From the NCBI RefSeq assembly GCF_013402875.1, contig NZ_CP058579.1:2728001-2792000 (forward strand): a stretch of 64,000 nt of DNA. The letters are read 5' to 3'. The notes under the pieces are model-generated. The model worked only from the letters and a program-made list of their open reading frames with translations. It made no database searches and had not been told where the DNA came from. Every line of letters starts with the position of its first letter. Within the stretch, counting starts at the first letter, position 1. Below, piece after piece: positions 35,869 through 45,435 of the stretch. Position numbers and translations under genes: made by a program. Source of the stretch: Halorarum salinum (GTDB lineage: Archaea; Halobacteriota; Halobacteria; Halobacteriales; Haloferacaceae).

Positions 35869-35899
35869 TGCCGGCTTCCCGACCGGGCGAAGCAGGCCC

Positions 35900-35929
35900 G
35901 ACTACCGAACGCGCACGCCGTCGGTAGTC
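35900..35929 (+). terminator. Perfect 9-bp hairpin between the two elements
   Basis: GACTACCGA (35900-35908) is the exact complement of TCGGTAGTC (35921-35929) with a twelve-base loop. It may end the ndk message or an RNA from copy A; there is no U-tract, so the role is open. Confidence 0.4.
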
Positions 35930-36055
35930 TACGGTGACGCTAGCCGGTTGACGGTCGACGGGATGCGGCGGGCGCACCGCGAGCGACCAGCGGGAGCGGG
36001 CCGCGCCCGCCGGGGAGGCGTGGGGAGCCCACGCGACGACCCGACCGTCCCACGG

Positions 36056-36184
36056 GGTGGGACTGAAAGGGGCCGGCTTCTCGGGGAAGGCGCGGACCGT
36101 CAAGCACCGCGGGAACGAGGCCGAAGGCCGAGTGACGAGGAGCGCGGCGGCCGCACCGAGCCGAGAAGCCGGGGCTTTCAAGTC
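36056..36184 (+). repeat. Structured element, copy B (plus orientation)
   Basis: Opens GGTGGGACTGAAAGGGGCC, continues with arm GGCTTCTCGG (36075-36084), a purine-rich core, and closes with arm CCGAGAAGCC (36161-36170) and GGGGCTTTCAAGTC (36171-36184). The outer GACTGAAAG and CTTTCAAGTC also pair, so the whole about 125 nt can fold as one long hairpin. The opening block is 17 of 19 identical to copy A. Confidence 0.7.
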
Positions 36185-36285
36185 ATTGTCGACGCCCCCA
36201 GTCATCTCGCCTTGCATCGATCGTACTGACACACGTGGCTCCGGTATCGCAAGGGTCCAAGTCCCCCCGGACCCACCCACCACGC

Positions 36286-37278
36286 ATGGTCACGTTCCTG
36301 GCCGGCGGCACCGGCACGCCGAAGCTACTGGAGGGTGCCGCCCCCGTCTTCGCCCCCGGGGACGCCACGGTCGTCGGCAACACCGGCGACGACGTAGAAC
36401 TCGGCGGGCACCTCGTCTGCCCGGACCTCGACACGGTGCTTTTCGCGGGCGGCGACGTCCTCGACCGCGAGCGCTGGTGGGGGATCGCCGGCGACACGAC
36501 CGAGACGCACGAGGAACTCTCGAGGCTTGCCGAGGCCGCCGGCCTCGATCCCGGCCCCCGCTACCTCGACGACGAGGCCCAGACCGCCGGGCGCGACGTC
36601 GCGCGCTGGCGACGGTTCTCGGCGGTCGCGGAGTTCATGGAGATCGGCGACCGCGACCGCGCGGTCCACCTCACGCGCACGTCGCTGCTCGACGAGGGGT
36701 ACACGCTCACGGAGGTCACCCGGACCCTCGCGGACGCGTTCGGCCTCGAAGTGGACCTCGTCCCGATGAGCGACGACCCCGTGGCGAGCATCGTCCACAC
36801 CGCCGAGGGCGAGATGCACTTCCAGGAGTTCTGGGTGGCGAACCGGGGGGAGCCGACCGTCGAGGGCGTGGAGTTCCGCGGCGCCGAGGCGGCCGACCCG
36901 TCCGAGCCCGCCCTGGATGCCCTCGCGGACGACGTGATCGTCGGCCCCTCGAACCCCGTCACCAGCATCGGGCCGATGCTCGCCGTCCCCGGCATCGAGG
37001 CGGCGCTGCGCGACACCCGGGTCGTCGCCGTCTCGCCGTTCGTGGGGGACCGGGCGTTCTCGGGGCCGGTCGCCGACCTCATGGAGGGGGTCGGCTACGA
37101 CCCGAGCACCGCCGGCGTCGCCGAGGCGTACCCCTTCGCGGACGCCTTCGTCCTCGACGACGGGGACGGCACCGACCTCGATCGCCCGGTCGTCCGGACC
37201 GACACGCGGATCGACGACGAGGCCGACGCCGAGCGCGTCGCACGCGCCTGCCGGACGGCGCTGGAGGCGGTCCGATGA
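36286..37278 (+). CDS. cofD: 2-phospho-L-lactate transferase (F420 biosynthesis)
   Basis: A 330-residue CofD, which joins the lactyl-phosphate or equivalent moiety to FO during coenzyme F420 synthesis. The N-terminus [17 protein letters not shown] carries the nucleotide-binding glycine loop; [38 protein letters not shown] and [18 protein letters not shown] are family hallmarks. It heads a four-gene run in which every junction is an ATGA or GTGA overlap. Start at ATG 36286, directly before the first beta strand. Confidence 0.95.
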   Translation: MVTFLAGGTGTPKLLEGAAPVFAPGDATVVGNTGDDVELGGHLVCPDLDTVLFAGGDVLDRERWWGIAGDTTETHEELSRLAEAAGLDPGPRYLDDEAQTAGRDVARWRRFSAVAEFMEIGDRDRAVHLTRTSLLDEGYTLTEVTRTLADAFGLEVDLVPMSDDPVASIVHTAEGEMHFQEFWVANRGEPTVEGVEFRGAEAADPSEPALDALADDVIVGPSNPVTSIGPMLAVPGIEAALRDTRVVAVSPFVGDRAFSGPVADLMEGVGYDPSTAGVAEAYPFADAFVLDDGDGTDLDRPVVRTDTRIDDEADAERVARACRTALEAVR

Positions 37279-38123
37279 GCGATCCACCGACGTCCGGTCC
37301 GGCGGCGTCGGACCCGTCCGATCCGCCGTTCGAACCGCGCCTCGCGCTGGCGTCGCTCTCCGGCGAATCGGACCACGAGTGGGCCCGTGCCGGCGCCGAG
37401 CACGCGGGCGCGGCGTTCCTCGGCGGCGTCGCGCTGGACGGGGCGAGCAGGGACGCGGCGCGAGCGATGGTCGCCGACCGCGACCGGTCCGAGTTCCTCC
37501 CGCCGGACCCCCTGGCGTGGATGGACGACCAGCTACGTGCGCTCGGGGACGCGACGGTCGACGTCCGACCGGGCGTGAACGTCCGGAGCGCGACGGTCGA
37601 ACCGGTCCGGGAGGCCGCCCGGATCTGTGCCGATCACGGCGCGGTGCTCGAGGTGAACGCCCACTGCCGACAGGAGGAACTGTGTGCCGCAGGCTGCGGA
37701 GAGACGCTCCTCCGCGACACCGAGCGGCTCGCCGAGTACGTCGCTGCCGCGGCCGATGCGGACGCGGCGGTGTCCGTCAAGGTGCGCGCCGAGGTGCCGG
37801 GCGTCGACCTGGCCGAGACCGCGGGGGCGATCGGGGCCGCCGGCGGGGACGCCGTCCACGTGGACGCGATGGACTCGGAGGGCGTCGTGGCGACGGTCGC
37901 CGACGCCGCACCCGACCTGTTCGTCGTCGCCAACAACGGGGTCAGGGACGAGCGGACCGTCAGGGAGTACCTGGCGTACGGGGCCGACGCGGTGAGCGTC
38001 GGCCGGCCGAGCGACGACCCGCGCGTGCTCCGACGGGTGCGGCGGGCGGTCGACGGGTGGTTCGTCGCCGACGGGGAGGGACGGGGGAAGCGACCGGAGT
38101 CGGAACGGGAGGGCCGGCCGTGA
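37275..38123 (+). CDS. Dus-like TIM-barrel flavoprotein (tRNA-dihydrouridine synthase-related)
   Basis: A 282-residue TIM barrel related to dihydrouridine synthases. [24 protein letters not shown] opens it; [49 protein letters not shown] and [14 protein letters not shown] give phosphate- and FMN-binding loops at strand ends. The classic Dus NxGCP motif is absent, so tRNA reduction is uncertain and another flavin-linked reaction is possible. Overlaps cofD by ATGA and citG by GTGA, implying a shared pathway. Confidence 0.7.
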   Translation: MSDPPTSGPAASDPSDPPFEPRLALASLSGESDHEWARAGAEHAGAAFLGGVALDGASRDAARAMVADRDRSEFLPPDPLAWMDDQLRALGDATVDVRPGVNVRSATVEPVREAARICADHGAVLEVNAHCRQEELCAAGCGETLLRDTERLAEYVAAAADADAAVSVKVRAEVPGVDLAETAGAIGAAGGDAVHVDAMDSEGVVATVADAAPDLFVVANNGVRDERTVREYLAYGADAVSVGRPSDDPRVLRRVRRAVDGWFVADGEGRGKRPESEREGRP

Positions 38124-38947
38124 CCGATCCAGCCGCGAACGCCGAACTGGCGCTCCTCCTCGAGGTCGCCGGGACGCCCAAGCCCGGCAACGTCGACCGA
38201 CACCGCGACCTCGCGAACCTTCGTTTCGAGCACTTCCTCGCGGGCGCGGTCGGCGCACGCCCCGGACTCGACCTGGCGGCCGGCGGCGCGCCGGTGGGCG
38301 AGGCGTTCGAGACCGCCGTGGAGGGGATGAGCCGGCAGTCCGGCGGCAACACGCAGTTCGGCTGCCTGCTGCTGCTCGTCCCGCTCGTGAAGGCCGCTGC
38401 GGCGGGCGACCTCTCTCCGGACGGGGTCGCGGCCGTTCGAGACGCGACGACCGTCGAGGACGCGGCGGGCTTCTACCGCGCGTTCGAGCACGCCGACGTG
38501 GCGGTCGCCGACCCCCCGCAGGGGATGGACGCGCTCGACGTCCGGTGCGGCGTCGACGCGGTGCCCGTGCTCCGCGACCGCGACCTGACGCTGGCGGACG
38601 TGCTGGCCCGCTCGGAGGGCGACGCGAACGCCCGCGAGTGGCGGGAGGGCTTCCCGCGGACGTTCCGCGCGGCCGAGTCGATGCTGGCCGACGACGGACC
38701 GATGGCCGACCGCGCGGCGCGGGCGTTTCTCGACCTGCTGGCCGGATCGGAGGACACGCTCGTCCGGGTCCAGCACGGGCCCGAGGTGGCCCGGGAGGTC
38801 CGCGAGCGCGCCGCCGGGATCGAATCCACGGCCGAGGCGGAGGCGTGGGCCGACGAACTCGTCGAGCGCGGCGTCAACCCCGGAACGACGGCGGACCTCA
38901 CCGCGGCCGCGCTGTTCGTCGCGCTCGAACGGGGGGCCGAGGTGTGA
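38120..38947 (+). CDS. CitG/MdcB-like triphosphoribosyl-dephospho-CoA synthase family protein
   Basis: A 275-residue all-helical protein of the CitG family (PF01874). LLLEVAGTPKPGNVDRHRDL near the N-terminus and SGGNTQFGCLLLLVPLV carry the family's nucleotide-binding residues; the C-terminal ERGVNPGTTADLTAAALFVA is typical. Bacterial CitG makes the prosthetic-group precursor of citrate lyase; archaea lack that lyase, so a different ribosyl/phosphoribosyl transfer in cofactor synthesis is likely. GTG start overlapping the previous stop; next gene begins within its stop. Confidence 0.82.
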   Translation: MTDPAANAELALLLEVAGTPKPGNVDRHRDLANLRFEHFLAGAVGARPGLDLAAGGAPVGEAFETAVEGMSRQSGGNTQFGCLLLLVPLVKAAAAGDLSPDGVAAVRDATTVEDAAGFYRAFEHADVAVADPPQGMDALDVRCGVDAVPVLRDRDLTLADVLARSEGDANAREWREGFPRTFRAAESMLADDGPMADRAARAFLDLLAGSEDTLVRVQHGPEVAREVRERAAGIESTAEAEAWADELVERGVNPGTTADLTAAALFVALERGAEV

Positions 38948-39585
38948 CCGCCGACGGCGCCGCCGACTGGCCGGTCGACCTCCGCGGCGTCACCGAGTCG
39001 GTCGTCGCGACGCTCGGGCCGAACGATCTGTGGAACCTTGCGGCGCTGGGGCTTCACGCACCGACGGCCGATGGCGCCGACGCCGGTCGCTCCGACGGCG
39101 CGGAGGGGCTACCCGGGGCGGTCCGTGCGAGGACGTGGGGACGCACCCGCACCCGCCGCAACTTCGAGGCGCGGGGCGAGGGGGTCGTCCAGTTCGTGAC
39201 CGACCCGCGCGACTTCGTCGACGCCGCGGCGACGGTCCGCGAGGAGCCGGACCCCGTGCTCGACTCGGCGGACGCGTGGGCCCGAGTCGCCGTCGAGCGG
39301 GTACGGAGCGGCTCCGAGGGCGACACCGAGTGGGTCGACTGGCACCTCCGGCCGACGGAGGCGGCCGTCGAGCACACGGGCGTTCGAACCATCAACCGCG
39401 GCTTCGGCGCCGTGGTGGAGGCGACCGTCGCCGCCTCCCGGCTGGACGTGCCGGGGTACGAGTCGTCCGCGTTGGTGGATCGACTCGCGTGCCTCGAGTC
39501 CGTCGTGGACCGGTGCGGCGGCGCCCCCGAGCGCGAGGCGTTCGAGCGCCTCTCGAAGGTCACCGGCTGGCGTGACCGTCGGTGA
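38944..39585 (+). CDS. DUF447-family split-barrel protein
   Basis: A 213-residue protein of the DUF447 type, thought to have an FMN-binding split-barrel fold. WPVDLRGVTESVVATLGPNDLWNLAALGL opens it, TRTRRNFEARGEGVVQFVTDPRDFVDAA marks the flavin-contact region, and the second half (ALVDRLACLESVVDRCGG) is helical. GTG start in a GTGA overlap with the CitG-like gene. As I recall, DUF447 and CitG-like genes also occur together in methanopterin-linked C1 clusters of methylotrophs. Biochemical role unknown. Confidence 0.78.
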   Translation: MTADGAADWPVDLRGVTESVVATLGPNDLWNLAALGLHAPTADGADAGRSDGAEGLPGAVRARTWGRTRTRRNFEARGEGVVQFVTDPRDFVDAAATVREEPDPVLDSADAWARVAVERVRSGSEGDTEWVDWHLRPTEAAVEHTGVRTINRGFGAVVEATVAASRLDVPGYESSALVDRLACLESVVDRCGGAPEREAFERLSKVTGWRDRR

Positions 39586-39628
39586 GCGTTTCGAACGCTT
39601 TTAGTCGTCGTTGCCCGAACGTCCCGGC

Positions 39629-39826
39629 ATGCCGATCAAACCCAAGTACGTCAAACAGCTCGCGACCATGCTGCTCGAGGAGTATCCCCAGTCGTTCAAC
39701 CGGGACTTCGAGACGAACAAGGAGAGCGTGACCGCGCTCACCAACGTGGAGTCGAAGGCGGTGCGGAACCGCATCGCGGGCTACATCACGCGCAAGAAGT
39801 CGAGCGCGGCCGCACAGGCGGCGTAG
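39629..39826 (+). CDS. rps17e: Ribosomal protein S17e
   Basis: A 65-residue S17e with the conserved [20 protein letters not shown] start and [15 protein letters not shown] near the end. The length matches archaeal S17e. It follows the DUF447 gene by 43 nt. The T-rich stretch CGCTTTTAG about 26 nt before the ATG may serve as its own TATA box. Confidence 0.95.
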   Translation: MPIKPKYVKQLATMLLEEYPQSFNRDFETNKESVTALTNVESKAVRNRIAGYITRKKSSAAAQAA

Positions 39827-39941
39827 TTCGGCACGCGGTTCTCCGTTCGATCTCGAACCGGTAGCGACGGCTCCGCGGGCTGGTTCCAGGGGGGCAACGG
39901 AGGACCGACACCTTCAACGAGGAGGCGCCCTCCGAACCGGT

Positions 39942-41039
39942 ATGTCAGGACTCGCGGACCGGGTCGGGGTCTCCCCGATCCGCGCGTATCTCGGCGCGGT
40001 CGGCGCGGGGGTGCTCGCGCTCGTGCTCGGTTCGACACTGTTCCCCCGTACGGTCTACGACGGCTTCGTCTGGCAGTACTTCTGGGGGCCCGTGCAGGCG
40101 GACGCGAACGACGCCTCCTGTGCGGTCCGCGCCGGCGGCGAGACGACGTACCTGCACAACGCCGCGGAGTGCCAGTCGGCGGCCGGCATCACCGCCTACC
40201 CCGGTTACACCCTCGTCTCGGAGGCCGGATACGTCGTCGTTCTGCTGGTGGCGCTCTCGGGGCTGGTGCTCATGCTCCGCGAGTTCGACCTCGGCGGCGA
40301 CGTCGAGTTCTTCTACGCACTCGTCCCGTTCTTCCTCTTCGGCGGGGCGCTCCGCGTCCTCGAGGACGCCGACAACGCGCTGGGCGACACGCTGTTCCCG
40401 TACCCCTGGGACACCCTGCTCATCTCCCCCATCATCTACTTCACCGTCTTCCTGCTCACGCTCGCCGCCCTCGCTGCCGCCGTCCTGCTCGTCCGCGAGG
40501 GCGTCGTCTCCGACCAGTACCGGGTCATCCTGTGGACCGGTGTCGGCCTGAACGTCCTCACGATCGGCCCCCTCCTCGCGCTCGGACTGGGCGGCGTCGG
40601 CCCGGTGACGTTCCACCCGCAGGTGTTGCTCGCCGTCTCGCTGGTGACGGTCGTCGCGACGGCCCTGACGTGGTATCTCACGATGGCGGTCGTCCCCTGG
40701 ATCCACCACGGGACGGGTGCCGCCGGCGTGGTCGTCATCGGCGCCCACGCGCTCGACGGGGCGGCGAACGTCGTCGGCCTCGACTACATGACGGCGCTCG
40801 GCGCCGGCCCGAACCTCGTCCCCAAGCACCCGGTCAACCAGTTCATCGTCGACACGGCCGGCGCCGCGTGGCCGTTCCTCCCCGTGAAACTGGTCGCCGC
40901 CGTCGCGGTGCTCGCCATCTTCGACGAAAAGCTGTTCGAGGACTCGCCGCGGTACGCCGTCCTCCTGCTCGTCGCGGTCACGGCCGTCGGGATGGGGCCC
41001 GGGACGCGCGACGTGCTTCGGGCGACGTTCGGCGTCTAG
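39942..41039 (+). CDS. DUF63 membrane protein
   Basis: A 365-residue polytopic membrane protein with about eight helices. DUF63 features seen are [15 protein letters not shown] after helix 1, [36 protein letters not shown], and the C-terminal [18 protein letters not shown] and [18 protein letters not shown]. Conserved acidic and aromatic residues sit at helix ends, suggestive of an enzyme or transporter in the membrane, but no function is known. Start ATG lies 115 nt after S17e. Confidence 0.8.
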   Translation: MSGLADRVGVSPIRAYLGAVGAGVLALVLGSTLFPRTVYDGFVWQYFWGPVQADANDASCAVRAGGETTYLHNAAECQSAAGITAYPGYTLVSEAGYVVVLLVALSGLVLMLREFDLGGDVEFFYALVPFFLFGGALRVLEDADNALGDTLFPYPWDTLLISPIIYFTVFLLTLAALAAAVLLVREGVVSDQYRVILWTGVGLNVLTIGPLLALGLGGVGPVTFHPQVLLAVSLVTVVATALTWYLTMAVVPWIHHGTGAAGVVVIGAHALDGAANVVGLDYMTALGAGPNLVPKHPVNQFIVDTAGAAWPFLPVKLVAAVAVLAIFDEKLFEDSPRYAVLLLVAVTAVGMGPGTRDVLRATFGV

Positions 41040-41094
41040 AACGGAAGATCGGAGCGGCGTGTTCCCGGCCGGACGAGTGCTGGTTTCCGGTCGG

Positions 41095-42933
41095 CTACTC
41101 CAGGACGATGAGCGCGTCGCCCATGTCCACGCTGTCTCCCTCTTCGACGAGCACCTGCGAGACGACCCCGCCGCGGTCGGCGACGACGTCGTTCTCCATC
41201 TTCATCGCCTCCAGCACGCAGACGACGTCGCCGGCCGCCACCTCGTCGCCCTCGGACACGTCGACCGAGAGGATGGTCCCCTGCATATCGGCTGCCACCG
41301 TCTCGCCGTCGCCCTCGACGACGACCTCCTCGTCGTCCCCCTGGGCGACGTCGGGCCGTTCCATCCGGCCGGACCCCCGTCCGCCCGACGGGTTCGGGAT
41401 GGCCGGGGCGCCCCGCTCCTCGAGGCTGACCTCGAACCGCTTGCCGTTGACCTCGACGGTGAAGTCCCGTTCGGTGGTCTCCCCGCCCTCGGCGGCCGAC
41501 CCGCCCTCGGTCCCCCACTTCTCCTGTGCCTCCGCGATCCGGCCCTCGTCGAGTTCCTCGTCGAGGTACTTCGTGGTGTGGGTCCCCGCCAGGAAGCGTT
41601 CGTCCTCCAACATCAGGCGGTGGAACGGAATCACGGTCACGACGCCCTCGAGGTCGTACTCGGCGAGCGCCCGCTTTGAGCGGGCGACGCACTCCTCGCG
41701 GTCGGCGCCCCAGACGATCAGCTTCGCGATCATCGAGTCGTAGTCGGTGACGAGGTCGTCGCCCTGCCGTAGCGCGTCGTCCAGCCGGACGCCGATGCCG
41801 CCGGGGGGGTCGTACGTCTCGAGCGACCCGCCCGTGGCCGGCGCGAAGCCGTCCGCGGCGTTCTCCGCGTTGATGCGGAACTCCATCGCGTGCCCGTCCA
41901 GTTCGACCTCCTCCTGGGAGAACGCGAGCTCCTCGCCCGCGGCCACCCGTAGCTGTTCCTTCACGACGTCGATGCCCGTCAGCTCCTCCGTGACGGTGTG
42001 TTCGACCTGGATGCGGGTGTTCACCTCGAGGAAGTAGAAGTTCGTGTCGGCGTCCAGGGGGTCCCCGGCGTCGCGGTCGGGGTTCTCCTCGACGAGGAAC
42101 TCAACGGTGCCCGCGTTCGTGTACTCGGCCGCGCGGACGCCCTCGCGGGCGGCCTCGCCGATGTTCTCCCGGAGTTCCTCCGAGAGCGCGGGCGAGGGAC
42201 CCTCCTCGATTACCTTCTGGTGGCGGCGCTGGAGCGAGCAGTCGCGCTCGCCGAGGTGTCGCACGTTGCCGTGGTGGTCCGCGAGGATCTGAACCTCGAC
42301 GTGACGGGGGGTCTCCAGATAGCGCTCCAGGTACACCGAGTCGTTCGAGAAGTACGCCTCCCCCTCCCGCTTGGCGGACTCGAACTGCTCGTCGGCCTCC
42401 TCGGCCGACTCGACGACCTTCATGCCGCGGCCGCCGCCCCCGCCCTCGGCCTTGATGGCGACCGGATAGCCGTGTTCGTCGCCGAACGCCCGGACCTCCT
42501 CGGCCGACTCCGCCGGGTCGGTCGTCCCGGGGACGATGGGGACGCCGGCCTCCCGCATCACCTTCCGGGCCTCCGTCTTCTCGCCGAGCGTCTCCATCGC
42601 GTCGCTGGACGGGCCGACCCAGGTGATGCCCTCGGTCGCCTCCACCTTCGCAGCGAAGTCGGCGTTCTCGGCCAGGAAGCCGTAGCCCGGGTGGATTGCG
42701 TCCGCGCCCGCGCGTTGGGCCGCGTCGACGACCGCCTCCTGGTCGAGGTACGAGTCCGCGGCGCGCGCGGGACCGACGTTGTACGCCTCGTCGGCGTAGC
42801 GGACGTGGCCCGAGTGCTTGTCCGCCTCGGAGTAGACGGCGACGGTGTCGATGCCGAGTTCCTCGCAGGCTCGCATCACGCGGACGGCGATCTCGCCCCG
42901 GTTGGCGACGAGCACCTTGTCGAATTCGGTCAT
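41095..42933 (-). CDS. pccA: Acetyl/propionyl-CoA carboxylase, biotin carboxylase + BCCP subunit
   Basis: A 612-residue alpha subunit. The biotin carboxylase domain (about 1-450) begins [22 protein letters not shown], has the glycine-rich [17 protein letters not shown] loop, [13 protein letters not shown], and [18 protein letters not shown] analogue residues. After a BT-like linker the biotin carrier domain ends the chain, with the biotinyl Lys in [10 protein letters not shown] near residue 577. It carboxylates biotin for transfer to acetyl- or propionyl-CoA by PccB. PccB and PccX lie 2.2 kb upstream on the same strand, separated by an HTH_10/P450 pair. Confidence 0.94.
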   Translation of the reverse strand: MTEFDKVLVANRGEIAVRVMRACEELGIDTVAVYSEADKHSGHVRYADEAYNVGPARAADSYLDQEAVVDAAQRAGADAIHPGYGFLAENADFAAKVEATEGITWVGPSSDAMETLGEKTEARKVMREAGVPIVPGTTDPAESAEEVRAFGDEHGYPVAIKAEGGGGGRGMKVVESAEEADEQFESAKREGEAYFSNDSVYLERYLETPRHVEVQILADHHGNVRHLGERDCSLQRRHQKVIEEGPSPALSEELRENIGEAAREGVRAAEYTNAGTVEFLVEENPDRDAGDPLDADTNFYFLEVNTRIQVEHTVTEELTGIDVVKEQLRVAAGEELAFSQEEVELDGHAMEFRINAENAADGFAPATGGSLETYDPPGGIGVRLDDALRQGDDLVTDYDSMIAKLIVWGADREECVARSKRALAEYDLEGVVTVIPFHRLMLEDERFLAGTHTTKYLDEELDEGRIAEAQEKWGTEGGSAAEGGETTERDFTVEVNGKRFEVSLEERGAPAIPNPSGGRGSGRMERPDVAQGDDEEVVVEGDGETVAADMQGTILSVDVSEGDEVAAGDVVCVLEAMKMENDVVADRGGVVSQVLVEEGDSVDMGDALIVLE

Positions 42934-43007
42934 TCTTGCGATGGCCTTCCCCCGGCCGTCTACTCAAACCGTCGGTTCGTCGCGGGTCCACACGGGGGGT
43001 CCCCCTG

Positions 43008-43670
43008 TCACGCCCCCTCCAGGGCCCGGGTGACCAGCGATCGCTCGGCCTTCCGGAGGTGTGCACTCACGGTCGCCTCGCTGAGGCCGAGCGCGTCCGC
43101 GACGTCCGCCAGCGCCCCCTGGCGAGGAACCTCGTAGTAGCCCATTTCGTCCGCGGCCGCCAGGACCTCGCGCTGGCGGGCCGTGAGGTCGGCCCCGCCC
43201 GTCCCGAGCCGTCGGTCCAGGTCGCCGACGCGGTGGACGGTCGTCCGTACCGACCCCGGAAGTTCCGCGAGCATCGCGCGGAGGTCCCCGGCCCGGCCGA
43301 CGACGGTCAGCCGCATCCGGGCGTCGGCGTCGTACACGACCGGGTAGGTGACGACGAGGTTCCGCTCGGCGAAGGCGGTCCGCCAGGCGCGGTCCGCCTC
43401 CCGCGTCCGCTGCTCGACGTACACGTAGAAGCGCTCCCCGTCGACGGCGGCCGTCTCCCAGTCGCGCACCGACCCGACGTCGTCGATGGCGACCCGGTAG
43501 GCGTCGAGGTCACCGTGGACGAGAAACAACGCGTACTCGACGTCCGCCGACCCGTGCAGGTGCCACGCGAGCAGTTCCTCCCGCAGTATCTCGTCCGTCG
43601 ACGCGAGGAACTCCTGCATCGGGTGGCGCATCCGTCCGGGCAGGTCGAACGTGACCTCGAGCGAGCGCAC
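43008..43670 (-). CDS. HTH_10 (bacterio-opsin-activator-type) transcriptional regulator
   Basis: A 220-residue haloarchaeal regulator with GTG start (VRSLEVTFDLPGRM). Residues about 20-155 form the sensor-like N-terminal domain common in Bat-family proteins; the C-terminal HTH_10 runs from about 165: LTARQREVLAAADEMGYYEVPR then LADVADALGLSEATVSAHLRKAE. The start is set by a TATA-like box 21-28 nt upstream. Divergent from the P450 gene across 81 nt, so it probably controls that gene and itself. Confidence 0.85.
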   Translation of the reverse strand: MRSLEVTFDLPGRMRHPMQEFLASTDEILREELLAWHLHGSADVEYALFLVHGDLDAYRVAIDDVGSVRDWETAAVDGERFYVYVEQRTREADRAWRTAFAERNLVVTYPVVYDADARMRLTVVGRAGDLRAMLAELPGSVRTTVHRVGDLDRRLGTGGADLTARQREVLAAADEMGYYEVPRQGALADVADALGLSEATVSAHLRKAERSLVTRALEGA

Positions 43671-43690
43671 CGGCGGTGGTTCGGGGCAAT

Positions 43691-43698
43691 ACTTAAAG
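43691..43698 (-). promoter_or_regulatory. TATA-like element in the HTH_10/P450 divergent region
   Basis: Minus-strand CTTTAAGT 21-28 nt before the regulator's GTG start. The region is the only AT-rich part of the 81-nt divergent spacer and could also hold the regulator's own binding site affecting the P450 promoter. Confidence 0.5.
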
Positions 43699-43751
43699 AA
43701 ACTAACTCCTTCGTGCCAACGACGAGGGGGCCGCACCGTCGAATTCCGACC

Positions 43752-45137
43752 ATGGAACAGCAGGACGCGACCCTCGACGGGACGGACGCCGGGCGTGCCG
43801 GCGCGGCCCCCGACGACCTTCCGCTGCCGCCGGGCCCGGACGGACTTCCCCTGGTCGACAACACGTTCCAGTTCCTCGACGACGTCTGGGCGTTCTACGA
43901 CGCGCTCGCCGAGCACGGCGACGTCGTCTCCTATGGCGTCGGCGGCTACGACTTCGTGACGCTGCTCCACCCGGAACACGTCGAGCGCGTCCTCGTGGGC
44001 GAGCCCGACCGGTTCCGGAAGGGCGACATCCAGCGCCAGTCGGGCATCGAGTTCCTCGAACGGGGGCTGCTGCTCTCGGAAGGGGAGGCGTGGCGGCGGC
44101 AGCGCGGGACGCTCCAGCCGATGTTCTACAGGGAGCGCGTGGAGTCGTTCGGCGAACCGATGGTCGAGGAGGCGGTCGCGGCGGTCGGGTCGTGGGACGA
44201 CGGGGCGGTGCTGGAGCCGCAGTCGGCGTTCTCGGAGCTCACCCTCCGAATCCTCGCCCGGACGCTCGTCGGGGCTGACTTCGGCGAGGAGTACGGGGTC
44301 GTCCGGGAGGCGGCCGAGGCCATCCAGGCGAAGTCGGACGCGGGCGCGCTGTCGTCGTTCCTCCCCCACTGGCTCCCGGCGCCGCGGAACCGCCGCTTTC
44401 GCGGCGCGACCGCCGCGTTCGACGACCTCGTCGGGGGGCTCATCCAGGAGCGGCGCGATACGGGGGGAGACGAGCATGCTGACCTCCTCTCGACGCTGGT
44501 GGCCGCCGGCGAGGCGCCCGACGGCCCCTCGGAGAAGGAGATGCGGGACCAGCTGATGACGTTCCTGTTCGCCGGCCACGAGACGTCCTCGCTCGCGCTC
44601 ACGTACGTCGTGTACGCGCTCACTCAGCATCCGGAGGTCGCCGAGGGGCTCCGCGAGGAAGTCGACGGCGCGCTCGACGGCTCGACCCCGACCGTCGGGG
44701 TCCTCCCTGACCTGACCTACACGGAGCGGGTGATTCGGGAGACGCTCCGGCTGTACCCGCCGGCGTACGTCATGTTCCGGCGCACGACCGAGGACGTCGC
44801 CTTCGGCGGCTACCGCGTCCCGGCCGGCACGGAGCTCACGCTCCCGGCGTTCCGGCTCCACACGGACCCGCGATTCTGGGACGACCCCGAAGCCTTCGAC
44901 CCGTCCCGCTGGGAGGGGTCCCGAGAGGACGTCCCCGAGTACGCCTACTTCCCGTTCGGGGGTGGCCCGCGTCACTGCATCGGGATGCGGTTCGCGATGC
45001 TCGAACTGAAGCTGCTGCTGGCGACGGTAGTCCAGCGCGCGCGGTTCGACCTCGTCTCGGACCCCGACCTCGCGTTCGAGCCGGCGGCGACGCTCCAGCC
45101 GCGGGACCCGATCCGCGTCCGCGTCAGGCACCGCTAG
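43752..45137 (+). CDS. Cytochrome P450
   Basis: A 461-residue P450. The proline-rich start LPLPPGPDGLPLVDN leads to the catalytic domain; the I-helix oxygen motif is FAGHETSSLAL near residue 275, the K-helix is ETLRLYPP, the PERF-like segment is FDPSRWEG, and the heme loop is FPFGGGPRHCIGMRFA with Cys near residue 412. It lacks an N-terminal membrane anchor. Sequence style recalls class I bacterial CYP102/CYP110-like soluble enzymes working with ferredoxin; substrate unknown. Divergent from an HTH_10 regulator and set between carboxylase genes. Confidence 0.93.
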   Translation: MEQQDATLDGTDAGRAGAAPDDLPLPPGPDGLPLVDNTFQFLDDVWAFYDALAEHGDVVSYGVGGYDFVTLLHPEHVERVLVGEPDRFRKGDIQRQSGIEFLERGLLLSEGEAWRRQRGTLQPMFYRERVESFGEPMVEEAVAAVGSWDDGAVLEPQSAFSELTLRILARTLVGADFGEEYGVVREAAEAIQAKSDAGALSSFLPHWLPAPRNRRFRGATAAFDDLVGGLIQERRDTGGDEHADLLSTLVAAGEAPDGPSEKEMRDQLMTFLFAGHETSSLALTYVVYALTQHPEVAEGLREEVDGALDGSTPTVGVLPDLTYTERVIRETLRLYPPAYVMFRRTTEDVAFGGYRVPAGTELTLPAFRLHTDPRFWDDPEAFDPSRWEGSREDVPEYAYFPFGGGPRHCIGMRFAMLELKLLLATVVQRARFDLVSDPDLAFEPAATLQPRDPIRVRVRHR

Positions 45138-45171
45138 AACTGGCCGGCACCGCTGGAAGCGTCGCCCGCCG

Positions 45172-45435
45172 CTAGAACCGGTCCGTGCGCCCCGCCGCCG
45201 TCCAGGCGTCCGTTGGCGCGCCGTCCGGGACGCGCTCGACCCGGCCCTGGAGCGACCGCGTTCGGCCGGCGAACGCCCATCGCTTGCCGTCCCACGTCTC
45301 CTCGCCGGCCGCGGCCGCCTCGGCCGCCGCCGCTTCCCGGTCGCGGAGGTGGGCGCCGACCGCGGCCGCGATGGCGGCGGCCTCGTCGTCGTCGGCCGAG
45401 TCGGGGACGGAGAGTCGTTCGGGGTCCATCGCCAT
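45172..45435 (-). CDS. pccX: Carboxylase small subunit PccX
   Basis: An 87-residue protein beginning in ATGA overlap with pccB. The N-terminal [27 protein letters not shown] is a helix; the C-terminal [24 protein letters not shown] resembles the WxxxGR ending of acyl-CoA carboxylase epsilon subunits. The haloarchaeal third subunit PccX is needed for propionyl-CoA carboxylase activity in Haloferax mediterranei. Its coupling to pccB supports this identity. Confidence 0.85.
   Translation of the reverse strand: MAMDPERLSVPDSADDDEAAAIAAAVGAHLRDREAAAAEAAAAGEETWDGKRWAFAGRTRSLQGRVERVPDGAPTDAWTAAGRTDRF

Larger units (their letters stand above)
35663..36285. other. 623-nt non-coding region rich in inverted repeats (ndk-cofD)
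   Basis: No supported coding sequence. The region holds two similar structured elements in opposite orientation (35753-35868 minus, 36056-36184 plus), a perfect 9-bp hairpin at 35900-35929, a 7-bp hairpin at 36018-36034, and GCGAGC/GAACGAGG-type purine-rich simple sequence. The cofD promoter should lie in the last about 60 nt, but no good TATA box is seen there. Confidence 0.7.

Noticed and set aside
36057-37274. Open frame joined upstream of the Dus-like gene
   Set aside because: It runs through the structured non-coding region and out of frame over cofD; the ATGA start at 37275 and homology fix the real beginning.
43671-45131. Very long minus-strand frame upstream of the HTH_10 regulator
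   Set aside because: Antisense to the P450 gene; regulator homology begins at the GTG at 43670, next to a TATA-like box.
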